Assembly: GCA_963769605.1 (NCBI GenBank)
Contig: CAVYML010000001.1
Location: 638,260-702,259, forward strand
From: Fen-1254 sp963769605
Lineage (GTDB): Bacteria; Bacteroidota; Ignavibacteria; UBA10030
DNA: 64,000 nt
Direction of reading: 5' to 3'
Shown here: piece by piece, positions 16,615-26,088 of the stretch
How positions within the stretch are numbered: position 1 is the first letter of the stretch
Layout: every line of letters begins with the position of its first letter
The notes under the pieces: generated by a model
What the model was told of the DNA's origin: nothing
The model's database searches: none
What the model saw: the letters and a program-made list of their open reading frames with translations, nothing else
Translations under genes and position numbers: made by a program

Positions 16615-17913
16615 ATGCGTATCGAAATTGTTATGCCGAAAATGGGAGAAAGTATTCAAGAAGGGAAAATTCTTCGCTGGACAAAGAGAGCCGGGGAGAG
16701 GATCGAAAAAGAAGAAACGCTGCTCGAGATAAGCACAGACAAGGTCGATTCGGAAATACCATCGCCTGCTGCAGGTGTGCTTGTTGAAATCAGGGCAAAG
16801 GAAAACGATGTCGTTCCGGTCGGTGCGGTAATCGCTGTTGTCGAAACGAACATTGTGTCCGATATCGAAGTCGTTCAAGAATCTGTAATATTATTCAACG
16901 TAGAGAATCAATCCAGCGAGGGTTTGGTTCAGGGATCCAGGGAAAAAAATATTTCACATCGTAATGAAAGAGCAGGAAAGTTTTATTCCCCGCTTGTCCG
17001 AACGATTGCCGGGAAAGAAAATATTTCGGATCAAGAATTGAATACTATCGTCGGTACGGGAATGAGCGGGCGTGTCAGCAAAAAAGATATTCTGGCTTAC
17101 TGTGCTCAGAAAGAGCAGCTTCTTTATTCTGTCATGCGGACGGAGAAAAGCTTTTTACTGCAGCCAGCATCGATCGAAGAAGTTCTGGCAAAATATCCGG
17201 AACCGTTCCATCAAATTATTCCGCTTGATCATGTTCAGTTAAAAATGGCGGAACATATGTCCCGCAGCGCTGCAACGTCTCCTCATGTGACTATTGTCGA
17301 CGAAGCGGATGTCTCTTCGATGATTTTTATATACCGGAAGCTTTCGGATGGGTTTGAAAAGGAACATGGGTTCAAATTAACCTTAACTCCTTTTTTTGCC
17401 TTTGCCATTGTTCGGGCGTTGAAGGAGTTTTCCCTTTTGAATAGTTCCCTTGTAGGAGACAAGATCGTTCTTAAAAAATTTATAAATTTGGGGATTGCTG
17501 TAGCTTCTCCTGCCGGTCTTCTTGTACCGGTAATAAAAGATGCAGATAAAAAAAATTTTCTTGGACTTGCGCAAGCAATTCACGATCTTACATATAGGAC
17601 GCGGGCAAAACGGCTTCTTCCGGACGATATTTCCGGGGGAACGTTTACTTTAACGAATTACGGCGTCTTCGGTAATATTATCGGCACGCCGATTATCAAT
17701 CAACCGCAGTCAGCGATTCTCGGAATCGGGGCAGTGAAGAAGCGTCCTGTTGTTGTTGAAAACGAACGCAATGATTCGATCGAGATTCGTTCAATGCTTT
17801 ATCTGACCCTTTCATTCGATCATCGGTTTATTGATGGAGCGACGGGCGGACAGTTCGCGGCACGCGTTCGGCAATATTTGGAACAAATGACGGAAAACGA
17901 GATAAATAATTGA
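16615..17913 (+). CDS. Dihydrolipoamide acyltransferase (E2)
   Basis: 432 residues with three domains in the usual order. A single lipoyl domain spans residues 1-80 with the modified Lys at 43 (TDKVDSE). A peripheral subunit-binding domain lies near 123-160 (SPLVRTIAGKENIS, GTGMSGRVSKKDIL). The catalytic acyltransferase domain ends with DHRFIDG, where His403 and Asp407 are the expected catalytic residues. It forms the core of the complex with the fused E1 and lpd. Its last four bases overlap the lipA start, suggesting translational coupling of E2 with its lipoylation enzyme. Acyl specificity (acetyl or branched-chain) is not resolved. Confidence 0.94.
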   Translation: MRIEIVMPKMGESIQEGKILRWTKRAGERIEKEETLLEISTDKVDSEIPSPAAGVLVEIRAKENDVVPVGAVIAVVETNIVSDIEVVQESVILFNVENQSSEGLVQGSREKNISHRNERAGKFYSPLVRTIAGKENISDQELNTIVGTGMSGRVSKKDILAYCAQKEQLLYSVMRTEKSFLLQPASIEEVLAKYPEPFHQIIPLDHVQLKMAEHMSRSAATSPHVTIVDEADVSSMIFIYRKLSDGFEKEHGFKLTLTPFFAFAIVRALKEFSLLNSSLVGDKIVLKKFINLGIAVASPAGLLVPVIKDADKKNFLGLAQAIHDLTYRTRAKRLLPDDISGGTFTLTNYGVFGNIIGTPIINQPQSAILGIGAVKKRPVVVENERNDSIEIRSMLYLTLSFDHRFIDGATGGQFAARVRQYLEQMTENEINN

Positions 17914-18791
17914 AACTTCCTGAAAAAATATCAGCGGAGCAAGAAACACAAGTCAGACGGAGGCCTGATTGGCTTAAAGCACGCATTCCCGGAGGGGGCG
18001 AATTTGCTCATATTAACGCTCTCATACGTTCTTCGAATCTGCATACGGTTTGCGAAGAAGCACGTTGTCCGAATCTTGGAGAATGTTGGGGACAGGGTAC
18101 TGCAACTTTCATGATTCTTGGCGATATTTGTACACGTTCGTGCGGCTTCTGTGCCGTGAAAACAGGTTGGCCGGATGAAGGCTTGGACTGGGATGAACCG
18201 CGCCGCGTCTCAAATGCAGTTGAGATGATGAAAGTGCGTCACGCTGTGATTACATCGGTCAACCGGGATGAACGAAAAGACGGTGGCGCTCCGATTTTCG
18301 CAGAAACAATACGACAGATCCATGAACGAGTTCCTGAGTGCAAGATCGAAGTATTGATTCCTGATTTTAAAGGAAGCGAAGAGGCGCTGGAAATCGTGCT
18401 GGAAGCAAAGCCGGATATTTTGAATCATAATATTGAAACAATACAGCGGCTGTATAGAAGCGTTCGTCCCCAGGCAGATTACCGGCAGTCACTGGAAGTG
18501 CTGGAACGAGCAAAAAAGCGCGGATTTGTTACGAAGACTGGAATGATGCTGGGACTCGGTGAAGAAACAGATGAAGTGCTTGAGGCGATGCTCGATGTGC
18601 GTAAAACCGGATGCGATATTTTTACTCTCGGGCAGTATTTGCAGCCGTCGAAAGGTCATTTGCCGATTGTGCGATATGCGCATCCGGATGAATTTAAAAT
18701 GTTAAAAGAAAAAGGTTTGGTCATGGGATTCCGGCATATGGAGTCGGGTCCGTTAGTACGTAGTTCCTACCACGCTGCGGGTCAGGTATAG
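17910..18791 (+). CDS. lipA: Lipoyl synthase
   Basis: 293 residues. This radical-SAM enzyme inserts two sulfurs into octanoyl-lysine. Both iron-sulfur clusters are visible: the auxiliary C48-C53-C59 (CEEARCPNLGEC) and the radical-SAM C74-C78-C81 (CTRSCGFC). RSSYHA near the C-terminus holds the Ser ligand of the auxiliary cluster. The start is a TTG that overlaps the E2 stop as TTGA. Last of the lipoate/2-oxoacid dehydrogenase genes, 7 bases before psd. Confidence 0.97.
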   Translation: MKLPEKISAEQETQVRRRPDWLKARIPGGGEFAHINALIRSSNLHTVCEEARCPNLGECWGQGTATFMILGDICTRSCGFCAVKTGWPDEGLDWDEPRRVSNAVEMMKVRHAVITSVNRDERKDGGAPIFAETIRQIHERVPECKIEVLIPDFKGSEEALEIVLEAKPDILNHNIETIQRLYRSVRPQADYRQSLEVLERAKKRGFVTKTGMMLGLGEETDEVLEAMLDVRKTGCDIFTLGQYLQPSKGHLPIVRYAHPDEFKMLKEKGLVMGFRHMESGPLVRSSYHAAGQV

Positions 18792-18798
18792 AAATGAA

Positions 18799-19476
18799 AT
18801 GATTACACGATACGGTTTCGACGTTTTTTTTACGATTACAACTCTGTGTTTGATTCTTGCAGTTATTGCTTTTATGTTTATCGAGCCCAAAGCGGTTCGC
18901 AGTACGTTGATTATTATTTCAATCGCACTCTTCGGTTTTACGCTGATTTTTTTCCGTGATCCGGACAGAATAACACCGATAGGACAAAACTTTATTATTG
19001 CTCCCGCCGATGGTGAAGTCATTGCTCTGAAAAAGGTGTACGAATCAGAATTTTTGAAAGATGATGCCCAACAAATTTCCATCTTCATGTCCCCTTTGAA
19101 CGTGCATGTCAATCGCAATCCGATTTCCGGAATTGTTGCGCATTTGCGTTATGTCAAAGGCGAATATTTTGCAGCGAATGCAGATAAGGCTTCAGAGCGC
19201 AACGAGCAGATGATTGTCGGTATGCAGAATACTCAAGGAAAAGTATTATTCAAACAAATAGCCGGATTCATTGCGCGCAGAATTGTGTGTACCCTAAAAG
19301 AAAAGGATAGTGTAACAATGGGCGAACGGTTCGGGATGATAAAATTTGGATCGCGCGTCGACGTGTTTGTTCCGAAAAATGCAGTTATCAACGTAGAAGT
19401 GGGACAACAGACGAGGGCGGGAGAAACAATCCTTGCGGAATTTTCCGATGCGCAGAAAGGAGCGCAAAGCCGATGA
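18799..19476 (+). CDS. psd: Phosphatidylserine decarboxylase (short, pyruvoyl type)
   Basis: 225 residues. It decarboxylates phosphatidylserine to phosphatidylethanolamine. Two N-terminal membrane helices (residues 8-30 and 35-53) are followed by FFRDPDR, IIAPADGEV, IFMSPLNVHVNR, and the self-cleavage region GMIKFGSRVDVF, where the Gly-Ser bond yields the pyruvoyl group. Length fits the short class found in Bacteroidetes-related and many other bacteria. It overlaps pssA by four bases, pairing the two consecutive steps of phosphatidylethanolamine synthesis. Confidence 0.94.
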   Translation: MITRYGFDVFFTITTLCLILAVIAFMFIEPKAVRSTLIIISIALFGFTLIFFRDPDRITPIGQNFIIAPADGEVIALKKVYESEFLKDDAQQISIFMSPLNVHVNRNPISGIVAHLRYVKGEYFAANADKASERNEQMIVGMQNTQGKVLFKQIAGFIARRIVCTLKEKDSVTMGERFGMIKFGSRVDVFVPKNAVINVEVGQQTRAGETILAEFSDAQKGAQSR

Positions 19477-20234
19477 GAATCACACGAGCCGTCGTTCCGA
19501 GCCTTTTTACAACGTTGAATATTTTTTGCGGCTTCCTTTCTATTGTCAGCGCCCATCAAGGGCAGATTCAAAATGCTGCATGGTTTATCATCCTTGCAGC
19601 AATATTCGATTCGCTTGATGGAGTCATGGCAAGGATCACGAAATCATCAAGCCAGTTCGGAGTCGAGCTTGACTCTTTGGCGGATGTGGTGTCTTTCGGT
19701 GCGGCTCCATCATTTATGGCATATCAGGCGTTTCTGCATTCGTTTGATAACGTCGGCATTGTCATTGCGTCCCTGCCTTTAGTATTTGGAGCGATTCGTT
19801 TGGCAAGATTCAATGTTCAATTGGTAGGATTCGATAAAGATTATTTCAAAGGCCTGCCGATCCCGGCGCAGGCAATGACACTGTGTACGTTTATGCTGCA
19901 ATATTACGGCGAAATAGGACTTACAGGATGGGCGGCTGCGGCTCTTGCGCCGATCGTGATCGTCTTGTCTTTTTTAATGGTTAGCAGAATTAAATACGAT
20001 ACCCTGCCGAAATTAACAAAGAAGCAGCTTCGGGCGCATCCATGGAAAATTGTCGGTTTTGTCCTTCTATCTTTAATTGTTATTTTCTCAAAAGGAGGGC
20101 TCTTCTTTCCTGTAATGAGCGCATATATTGTTTTTGGAATATTGCGCGCCCTCTTCCAGTGGCTGAAGAAGATTGCGACGGGACGGCAAAAAGAAATTGA
20201 AAAAGAAAATGGATATTCGAGCATCGATATTTAA
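19473..20234 (+). CDS. pssA: CDP-diacylglycerol-serine O-phosphatidyltransferase
   Basis: 253 residues, integral membrane enzyme making phosphatidylserine. The CDP-alcohol phosphotransferase motif DGxxAR-x8-GxxxDxxxD is complete in LDGVMARITKSSSQFG followed by VELDSLAD. Six to eight hydrophobic segments follow, with a basic C-terminal tail. It overlaps psd by four bases, and purS starts 14 bases after its end. Confidence 0.96.
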   Translation: MRITRAVVPSLFTTLNIFCGFLSIVSAHQGQIQNAAWFIILAAIFDSLDGVMARITKSSSQFGVELDSLADVVSFGAAPSFMAYQAFLHSFDNVGIVIASLPLVFGAIRLARFNVQLVGFDKDYFKGLPIPAQAMTLCTFMLQYYGEIGLTGWAAAALAPIVIVLSFLMVSRIKYDTLPKLTKKQLRAHPWKIVGFVLLSLIVIFSKGGLFFPVMSAYIVFGILRALFQWLKKIATGRQKEIEKENGYSSIDI

Positions 20235-20248
20235 AGAAAGAGGAAAAC

Positions 20249-20503
20249 GTGTATCATTCTAAAGTAACGATTATCTTGCGTAAATCAATTCTCGACCCAC
20301 AAGGGAAAGCGGTCGAACTCGGTATTCACTCGCTGGGATATACAGGTGTTGCCAACGTGCGCATCGGCAAATGCGTAGAGATGGATATCGATACGAATCA
20401 ATGCAATGATGCGGAAAAAATAAGCCGTGAAATATCGGATAAACTTTTAGCAAATCCGATTATGGAAGATTTTTCTATTTCATTGGAAGAATACGAAGGC
20501 TGA
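20249..20503 (+). CDS. purS: Phosphoribosylformylglycinamidine synthase subunit PurS
   Basis: 84 residues. PurS is the small scaffold that joins PurQ and PurL in purine synthesis. The sequence shows VTIILRKSILDPQGKAVELGIHSLGYTGV, and NVRIGKCVEMDI, both family hallmarks. The start is a GTG with AAAGAGG nine bases upstream. Its stop overlaps the purQ ATG by one base, as expected for subunits needed in equal amounts. PurL is not in the window. Confidence 0.94.
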   Translation: MYHSKVTIILRKSILDPQGKAVELGIHSLGYTGVANVRIGKCVEMDIDTNQCNDAEKISREISDKLLANPIMEDFSISLEEYEG

Positions 20504-21231
20504 TGATGGGAAAGGTAAAGTTCGGAGTTATTGTTTTTCCAGGTTCGAATTGCGATCATGATGCGCACTATGCGTCCGGACAGCTTGCAGGCCAGGATTC
20601 ACGGCTCATCTGGCACAAAGAGGGTTCTCTCGGCGATGTCGATGTTGTCATCGTGCCGGGAGGGTTTTCGTACGGCGATTATCTTCGATGCGGCGCTATT
20701 GCGCGTTTCTCCCCTATCATGAAGGATGTCGTACGGTTTGCCGGAAATGACGGGCTCGTTGTCGGAATATGCAACGGTTTTCAGATTCTTACGGAGGCAG
20801 GACTTCTTCCCGGAGTTCTTCTGCGCAATGAATCGCTCCTGTTTGTCTGCCGGAACGTAGGTATACGCACAGAAAATGTTTCAACGCGATTCACGGGAGC
20901 CTGCAAAAAAGGGGAAGTACTGAAGATTCCGATTGCACACGGTGACGGCAATTATTTTGCGGAAGCGGATACGATCGAGAAACTCGAAGAGCACGATCAG
21001 GTCGTTTTTCGTTATTGCGATGAATCCGGCCAGGTGACAAAGGAATCGAATCCGAACGGTTCGGTGAACAACATCGCGGGAATTGTCAACGAAGAAGGGA
21101 ATGTGCTGGGCATGATGCCGCATCCTGAGCGTGCTTCGGATGAATTGTTGGGATTGACAGACGGGAAAAAAATTTTCGAATCAATAATAAATAGCTATGT
21201 GTCATCAGCGAAACAATTCGCTGCAGTTTGA
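20503..21231 (+). CDS. purQ: Phosphoribosylformylglycinamidine synthase, glutaminase subunit PurQ
   Basis: 242 residues, class I glutamine amidotransferase that supplies ammonia to PurL. Motifs: VIVFPGSNCDHDA at the N-terminus, PGGFSYGDYLRCGAIA, the nucleophile Cys90 in VVGICNGFQIL, and the His-Glu of MMPHPERA. Translationally coupled to purS. The next gene, tatA, has its own GAGAGGAG ribosome site. Confidence 0.96.
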   Translation: MMGKVKFGVIVFPGSNCDHDAHYASGQLAGQDSRLIWHKEGSLGDVDVVIVPGGFSYGDYLRCGAIARFSPIMKDVVRFAGNDGLVVGICNGFQILTEAGLLPGVLLRNESLLFVCRNVGIRTENVSTRFTGACKKGEVLKIPIAHGDGNYFAEADTIEKLEEHDQVVFRYCDESGQVTKESNPNGSVNNIAGIVNEEGNVLGMMPHPERASDELLGLTDGKKIFESIINSYVSSAKQFAAV

Positions 21232-21247
21232 GAGAGGAGTTGTTGCT

Positions 21248-21451
21248 ATGGGTAATGTCGGCGGTCCGGAATTATTCCTTATATTTCTTTTCATTTTAAT
21301 TTTCTTTGGCGCCAAGAAGCTTCCCGATCTTGCAAAAGGATTGGGCGAAGGTATTCGCGAATTCAGAAAAGCTGTTCGTGATGTCCAGGATCAAGTAGAA
21401 ACCGAAACAAAGAAACCGGACGAAAAAAAAGAAACACCACAGCAGAAGTAA
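21248..21451 (+). CDS. tatA: Twin-arginine translocase subunit TatA/TatE
   Basis: 67 residues from ATG 21248, which has GAGAGGAG just upstream; an in-frame start at 21197 would extend it into purQ and is unlikely. It has a short N-terminal membrane helix (PELFLIFLFILIFFG), the hinge AKKLPDLAKGLGEGIREFRKA with the conserved Phe-Gly replaced in context as FFGAKKLP, an amphipathic helix and a charged tail. TatA forms the pore of the Tat export system. tatC is not in the window. Confidence 0.93.
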   Translation: MGNVGGPELFLIFLFILIFFGAKKLPDLAKGLGEGIREFRKAVRDVQDQVETETKKPDEKKETPQQK

Positions 21452-21470
21452 TATCGCTGAACCTACTGAG

Positions 21471-22886
21471 ATGAAAACTTTTGATGCAATCAAGGCAGAT
21501 CTTGCCTCGGGTACGACTACGTGCGTGCAGGTGACCCGGCAATATCTTGATGCTATTGAACGGCAAAAAGATTTAAACGCTTTTCTTGATGTTTTTCCGG
21601 AACAGGCTCTCTTACGGGCTGAATCAATCGATAAAAAAATTGGAACAGGCACATCCGGACCTCTGGCTGGAATGGTCATTGCCATCAAGGATTTGATATG
21701 CATGCAAAATGCGAGAGTGTCTTGCGGCTCGAAGATTCTCAAGGACTTTATTTCGCTTTATGATGCAACCGTTATCCGGAGACTCCAGGAAGCGGATGCC
21801 ATTTTGATCGGCAAATGTAATATGGATGAATTTGCCATGGGTTCTTCAACGGAGAATTCGGCTTATGGAAGGGTAAAGCTGCCGCAGGATCTGGATCGAG
21901 TCCCGGGAGGATCGAGCGGGGGTTCTGCTGTTGCAGTCACTGCGGGAATGGCGACTGCGTCTCTCGGTTCCGATACCGGAGGCTCGATTCGTCAACCAGC
22001 CGCATTTTGCGGCATCTACGGATTAAAACCCACATATGGACGTGTCTCCCGATACGGTCTCGTTGCATATGCATCATCATTCGATACGATAGGACCGTTT
22101 GCTTTGACAGTAAAGGATCTTGCATGTGTGTTGCAGATTATCGCCGGCTACGATCCTCATGATTCGACATCGGCAGATATTCCGGTTCCCGATTATCATG
22201 CCTCTTTTACACGGAACGTCCAGGGGCTACGTATTGGATTGCCGAATGAATATTTCGGAGAAGCGTTGAATGAAGAAATCAGGTCCGCCGTGGAAAAAAG
22301 GATCGATATCTTGAGGAAGAATGGAGCAATCGTCAAAGAAGTTTCCCTTCCTCACACGGAATTTACGATTGCGACTTATTATATCCTTGCGACTGCCGAA
22401 GCATCGTCGAACCTTGCGCGTTTCGACGGTGCAAGGTACGGCTACAGATCTGATGATGTAAATACATTATCCTCCATGTATGTAAAGTCCAGAAGCGAAG
22501 GTTTTGGGACGGAGGTCAAGCGTCGTATTATGCTGGGCACGTATGTTCTTTCATCCGGATATTACGATGCCTATTATCGGAAGGGACAGAAAGTCCGGAG
22601 ATTGATTCAGCAGGATTTTTTCGATGCATTCAAGGAAGTTGATTGTCTCATCACTCCGACGAGTCCGACAACTTCGTTCAAGGCGGGAGAAAAAATGGAT
22701 GATCCTCTTCAAATGTACTTGTCCGATATCTACACCACGTCAGCGAATTTAGCAGGTATTCCCGGCATGAGCATTCCGTGCGGATCCGATAGCCATGGAT
22801 TACCCATAGGTCTTCAGATTATGGGACCGCAGTTCGGTGAACCTGTGCTTCTCCGAATTGCAGATTTTCTTGAACATCAAAAATAG
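21471..22886 (+). CDS. gatA: Aspartyl/glutamyl-tRNA(Asn/Gln) amidotransferase subunit A
   Basis: 471 residues, amidase-signature family. The Ser-cisSer-Lys triad is visible as Lys73 (AIKDL), the Ser of PGGSSGGSAVAV and the nucleophile Ser in GSDTGGSIRQPAAFCG. GLKPTYGRVSRYGLVAYASSFDTIGP is characteristic of GatA rather than other amidases, and the length is typical. GatA hydrolyses glutamine to amidate misacylated Asp-tRNA(Asn) or Glu-tRNA(Gln). gatB and gatC are not adjacent. Confidence 0.95.
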   Translation: MKTFDAIKADLASGTTTCVQVTRQYLDAIERQKDLNAFLDVFPEQALLRAESIDKKIGTGTSGPLAGMVIAIKDLICMQNARVSCGSKILKDFISLYDATVIRRLQEADAILIGKCNMDEFAMGSSTENSAYGRVKLPQDLDRVPGGSSGGSAVAVTAGMATASLGSDTGGSIRQPAAFCGIYGLKPTYGRVSRYGLVAYASSFDTIGPFALTVKDLACVLQIIAGYDPHDSTSADIPVPDYHASFTRNVQGLRIGLPNEYFGEALNEEIRSAVEKRIDILRKNGAIVKEVSLPHTEFTIATYYILATAEASSNLARFDGARYGYRSDDVNTLSSMYVKSRSEGFGTEVKRRIMLGTYVLSSGYYDAYYRKGQKVRRLIQQDFFDAFKEVDCLITPTSPTTSFKAGEKMDDPLQMYLSDIYTTSANLAGIPGMSIPCGSDSHGLPIGLQIMGPQFGEPVLLRIADFLEHQK

Positions 22887-22918
22887 ATATAAGTTTTCTT
22901 TGCAAAAGGAGGATGCTT

Positions 22919-23887
22919 ATGAGCATTCTTGTGAATAGAAAAACGCGGCTTGTTGTTCAAGGTATAACAGGCTCTGAAGGTACGTTTCATACCAAGCAAA
23001 TGATTGAGTATGGAACCGCAGTGGTGGCCGGCGTTACTCCAGGCAAAGGCGGGACGCTCTATGAGGGAAATGAAAAAGACCGTTTGCCAAAAGCCGTTCC
23101 GATTTTCAATACGGTACAAGAAGCAGTTCAAAAGCAACGGGCAAATACATCGATTATCTTTGTACCTGCAGCGTTCGCCGCGGATGCTATCATGGAAGCG
23201 GCGGATGCCGGAGTGAAACTCATAGTGGCGATTACTGAAGGAATACCGGTGAACGATATGATAAAGGTTTATGAATTTGTTCAAAAGAAAAAAGTTTATC
23301 TCATCGGACCGAATTGTCCGGGAGTGATTACGCCTGGAGAAGCGAAGATCGGAATTATGCCTGGATTTATTCATGAACGAGGGCATGTAGGTATTATATC
23401 GCGCAGCGGTACATTGACATATGAAGCGGTTGATCAATTGACACGGCGAGGAATAGGCCAGTCAACGTGTCTCGGTATCGGCGGAGATCCGATTATCGGA
23501 ACACGGTTCCTCGATGCTATAAAATTATTTAATCGCGACAAATCAACAAAGGTTATTATCATGATCGGCGAGATAGGCGGAACGGCTGAAGAAGAGGCTG
23601 CAGAATTTATCAAGGCGAAAGTCCGCAAACCGGTCATCGGATTCATTGCCGGACAAACTGCCCCGCCGGGCAGGCGTATGGGGCACGCTGGCGCCATTAT
23701 CTCCGGCGGTAAAGGAACCGCAGAAGAAAAAATGAAAACAATGCGCGCCGCCGGTATAATTGTTGTGGAGAATCCGGCATTGATCGGAGAAACAGTAGAA
23801 AAGCAGTTCTCGAAATCCGCAAAACGGAAAAATGTAGAGCGGCGATCTCTGCTGAGGAAAAAAAACTTCAGCAAAATAAGAAATTGA
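22919..23887 (+). CDS. sucD: Succinyl-CoA synthetase alpha subunit
   Basis: 322 residues from ATG 22919, six bases after AGGAGG; an ATG two codons earlier overlaps the ribosome site. It catalyses the reversible succinyl-CoA to succinate step with substrate-level phosphorylation. VQGITGSEGTFHTKQM, PGKGG, the GPNCPGVITPGEAKIGIMP stretch, and the phosphohistidine His256 in RRMGHAGAI all match. The last ~25 residues are very basic (SKSAKRKNVERRSLLRKKN), longer than usual. The beta subunit gene sucC is not next to it. ndk follows after 45 bases. Confidence 0.95.
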   Translation: MSILVNRKTRLVVQGITGSEGTFHTKQMIEYGTAVVAGVTPGKGGTLYEGNEKDRLPKAVPIFNTVQEAVQKQRANTSIIFVPAAFAADAIMEAADAGVKLIVAITEGIPVNDMIKVYEFVQKKKVYLIGPNCPGVITPGEAKIGIMPGFIHERGHVGIISRSGTLTYEAVDQLTRRGIGQSTCLGIGGDPIIGTRFLDAIKLFNRDKSTKVIIMIGEIGGTAEEEAAEFIKAKVRKPVIGFIAGQTAPPGRRMGHAGAIISGGKGTAEEKMKTMRAAGIIVVENPALIGETVEKQFSKSAKRKNVERRSLLRKKNFSKIRN

Positions 23888-23932
23888 AAAAGCAGATAAT
23901 AAAAAAATAGCGGAAGGAGCTGTCGAAAGTCT

Positions 23933-24352
23933 ATGGCATTAGAAAGAACCTTGGCAATTCTAAAACCGGATTGTGTCCGGAAAAATTTACAGGGTGAAGT
24001 AATTCTGAGAATTCAGAAAGACGGATTTATTGTTATCGGAATGAAGCAGATCAGACTGACCAAAGATGAGGCCGAAGCCTTTTATGCAGTGCATAAGGGA
24101 CGTCCTTTTTATAAAGATCTTGTTGAGTTTATGACAAGCGGACCATGCGTTCCAATAGCACTTGAAAAAGAGAATGCCGTTGCTGATTACCGGACATTAA
24201 TAGGAGCGACAGATCCTAAAGATGCAGAACCGGGCACGATAAGAAAATTATTTTCAGACAATAAAGGAGAGAATATCGTGCACGGGTCGGATTCTCTTGA
24301 AAATGGCAAGTTTGAAGTCGCTTTTTTCTTTTCTGAAAGAGAACTAGTTTAA
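23933..24352 (+). CDS. ndk: Nucleoside diphosphate kinase
   Basis: 139 residues. It transfers the gamma phosphate among nucleoside triphosphates through a phosphohistidine, His117 in NIVHGSDS. N-terminal ERTLAILKPDCVRKNL, PFYKDLVEFMTSGP and GATDPKDAEPGTIR are standard. The AAGGAG ribosome site is 12 bases upstream. It follows sucD, the enzyme whose nucleotide product it can interconvert. Confidence 0.97.
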   Translation: MALERTLAILKPDCVRKNLQGEVILRIQKDGFIVIGMKQIRLTKDEAEAFYAVHKGRPFYKDLVEFMTSGPCVPIALEKENAVADYRTLIGATDPKDAEPGTIRKLFSDNKGENIVHGSDSLENGKFEVAFFFSERELV

Positions 24353-24609
24353 AAAAATCTTTATTCGTGGTCCTAAGTGCTGAAATTGAAAAATATTAGT
24401 TTTGCAGCCACGTAAGAAGATCAAGAGCCATATTCGATATCGGCTATGGAAGTCGGATTTTTATACATTGATTCTCGCTGTGCTCCGAACCAGAAACCGC
24501 AACTACGAACAAAGAACAACGCACTACAAACTTCTCTTATGTGTTTTTTGCTTTTTTTGTATCTTCTCGCTACTTTCGTTTTGGTAATGAATGAGTTTAA
24601 GGAGAAGTG
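24353..24609. repeat. Intergenic region with degenerate GAAC-rich short-word array
   Basis: Between ndk and the beta-CASP gene, bases ~24486-24532 repeat variants of AACTACGAAC / AAAGAACAAC / GCACTAC. The same vocabulary recurs at 41762-41790 and 50092-50203. An open frame at 24402-24587 has no ribosome site or protein-like composition and is not called. Confidence 0.5.
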
Positions 24610-26007
24610 ATGATCTTGGAATTTTATGGCGCTGCACAGACTGTAACAGGTTCGATGCACGTCATTGCGGTCAGCGGCAGACGTTTATTACTCGATTGCG
24701 GTCTTTTTCAAGGGAAAAGAGCAGAAGCATTTGAACGAAACAATAATTTTCCATTCGATCCGTCAAAAATAGATGCAGTAATTCTTTCCCATGCGCATAT
24801 CGACCATTCCGGAAATCTTCCTGGATTGATGAAAAACGGATTCCACGGTCCGGTGTATGCGACCGATGCAACCCGCGATCTTTGCAATATAATGCTCTAT
24901 GACAGCGCGTATATTCAAGAACGAGATATTCAATATGTCAATAAGAAGCATACAAAGAAGCACGAGCCGCTCGTGCAGCCTCTCTACGATGTAGTCGACG
25001 TAACAGATATTTTACAGCAATTTATTAGCGTCAGCTATGAGCATCGCATTCAGGTCTGCAATGGAGTATACGCGACGTTTTTCGATGCAGGGCATATTCT
25101 GGGTTCTGCAGTAACGTTTCTGGAGATCGAAGAAAAAGGCAAAACATTGCTGGTGGGTTTTACGGGCGATCTTGGAAGAAAAAACATGCCTATTATTAAG
25201 GATCCGCAGCCTATGCCCCCCGTCGATTTTCTTATCACGGAGAGTACATATGGAGGAAAAATTCACGAACCGGTCACAAACATGAAAGATTCACTCTGCC
25301 GCGTTATCCAAAGAACGACGGAACGTGACGGAAAAGTCGTAATTCCTTCGTTTAGTGTCGGTCGAACGCAGGAGGTAGTCTATTTGCTTCATGAATTATT
25401 TGAGGAAGGCCGGCTGCCGACAGTTCCAATCTATATCGATAGTCCACTTGCCGTCAATGCAAGTGACGTTTTCCGACTGCATCCGGAATGTTTTGATGAA
25501 GAGACAATGAAACTCCTTCATGCACACGAGGATCCATTCGGATTTGGACGTCTTCAATATATAAGGACTGTTGAAGAATCGAAAAAACTGAACGATCTGA
25601 AGAGCTCGTGCATTATCATATCCGCCTCTGGCATGTGCGAAGGCGGGCGCGTCGTTCATCACCTGGCGAATACGATTGAGGATCCGAAGAATACCATCCT
25701 CTTTGTCGGCTATCAGGCGGAACATACTTTGGGACGCCGATTGGTCGAAAAACAACAGGAAGTAACGATCTTCGGAGACGTGTATAAAGTAAATGCAGAA
25801 ATCGCAATCCTGAATTCGTTCTCCGCCCATGCCGGACAGGATGAAATTGTCGGTTATATAGAGCAAGTAGATAAAGCCAAATTAAAAGAAATATTTTTAG
25901 TACATGGTGAAATTGAACAAGCTGAAAAATTGAAAGCAAAATTAGCCGAGCATCATTACGAAAATATTGTTATTCCTCAGCGCGGAGACAAAGTCGAACT
26001 GCTGTAA
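24610..26007 (+). CDS. MBL-fold beta-CASP RNA nuclease-like metallo-hydrolase
   Basis: 465 residues from ATG 24610, with AAGGAG eight bases upstream. The zinc-binding SHAHIDHSG (HxHxDH) lies near residue 59, FDAGHILGSA and TGDLGR supply further metal ligands, and STYGG follows. The beta-CASP insert then has VIPSFSVGRTQEVVYLLHEL and SASGMCEGGRVVHHL. The C-terminal RMMBL segment has SFSAHAGQDEI and LVHGE. This is the family of YhgF-neighbouring bacterial CPSF-like nucleases, which process RNA. The specific substrate is unknown. It is followed at 82 bases by the RsbW-like gene. Confidence 0.9.
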   Translation: MILEFYGAAQTVTGSMHVIAVSGRRLLLDCGLFQGKRAEAFERNNNFPFDPSKIDAVILSHAHIDHSGNLPGLMKNGFHGPVYATDATRDLCNIMLYDSAYIQERDIQYVNKKHTKKHEPLVQPLYDVVDVTDILQQFISVSYEHRIQVCNGVYATFFDAGHILGSAVTFLEIEEKGKTLLVGFTGDLGRKNMPIIKDPQPMPPVDFLITESTYGGKIHEPVTNMKDSLCRVIQRTTERDGKVVIPSFSVGRTQEVVYLLHELFEEGRLPTVPIYIDSPLAVNASDVFRLHPECFDEETMKLLHAHEDPFGFGRLQYIRTVEESKKLNDLKSSCIIISASGMCEGGRVVHHLANTIEDPKNTILFVGYQAEHTLGRRLVEKQQEVTIFGDVYKVNAEIAILNSFSAHAGQDEIVGYIEQVDKAKLKEIFLVHGEIEQAEKLKAKLAEHHYENIVIPQRGDKVELL

Positions 26008-26088
26008 ACAATTCATGTGTTGGCTAAAGTGAAAAAAAGAGAATCAGCAAAGAAGCAGGCCATGACAGGAAGTTGAATTATCTATGAA

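Noticed and set aside
24402..24587. 61-codon open frame between ndk and the beta-CASP gene
   Set aside because: Lies on the short-word array and has no coding character.
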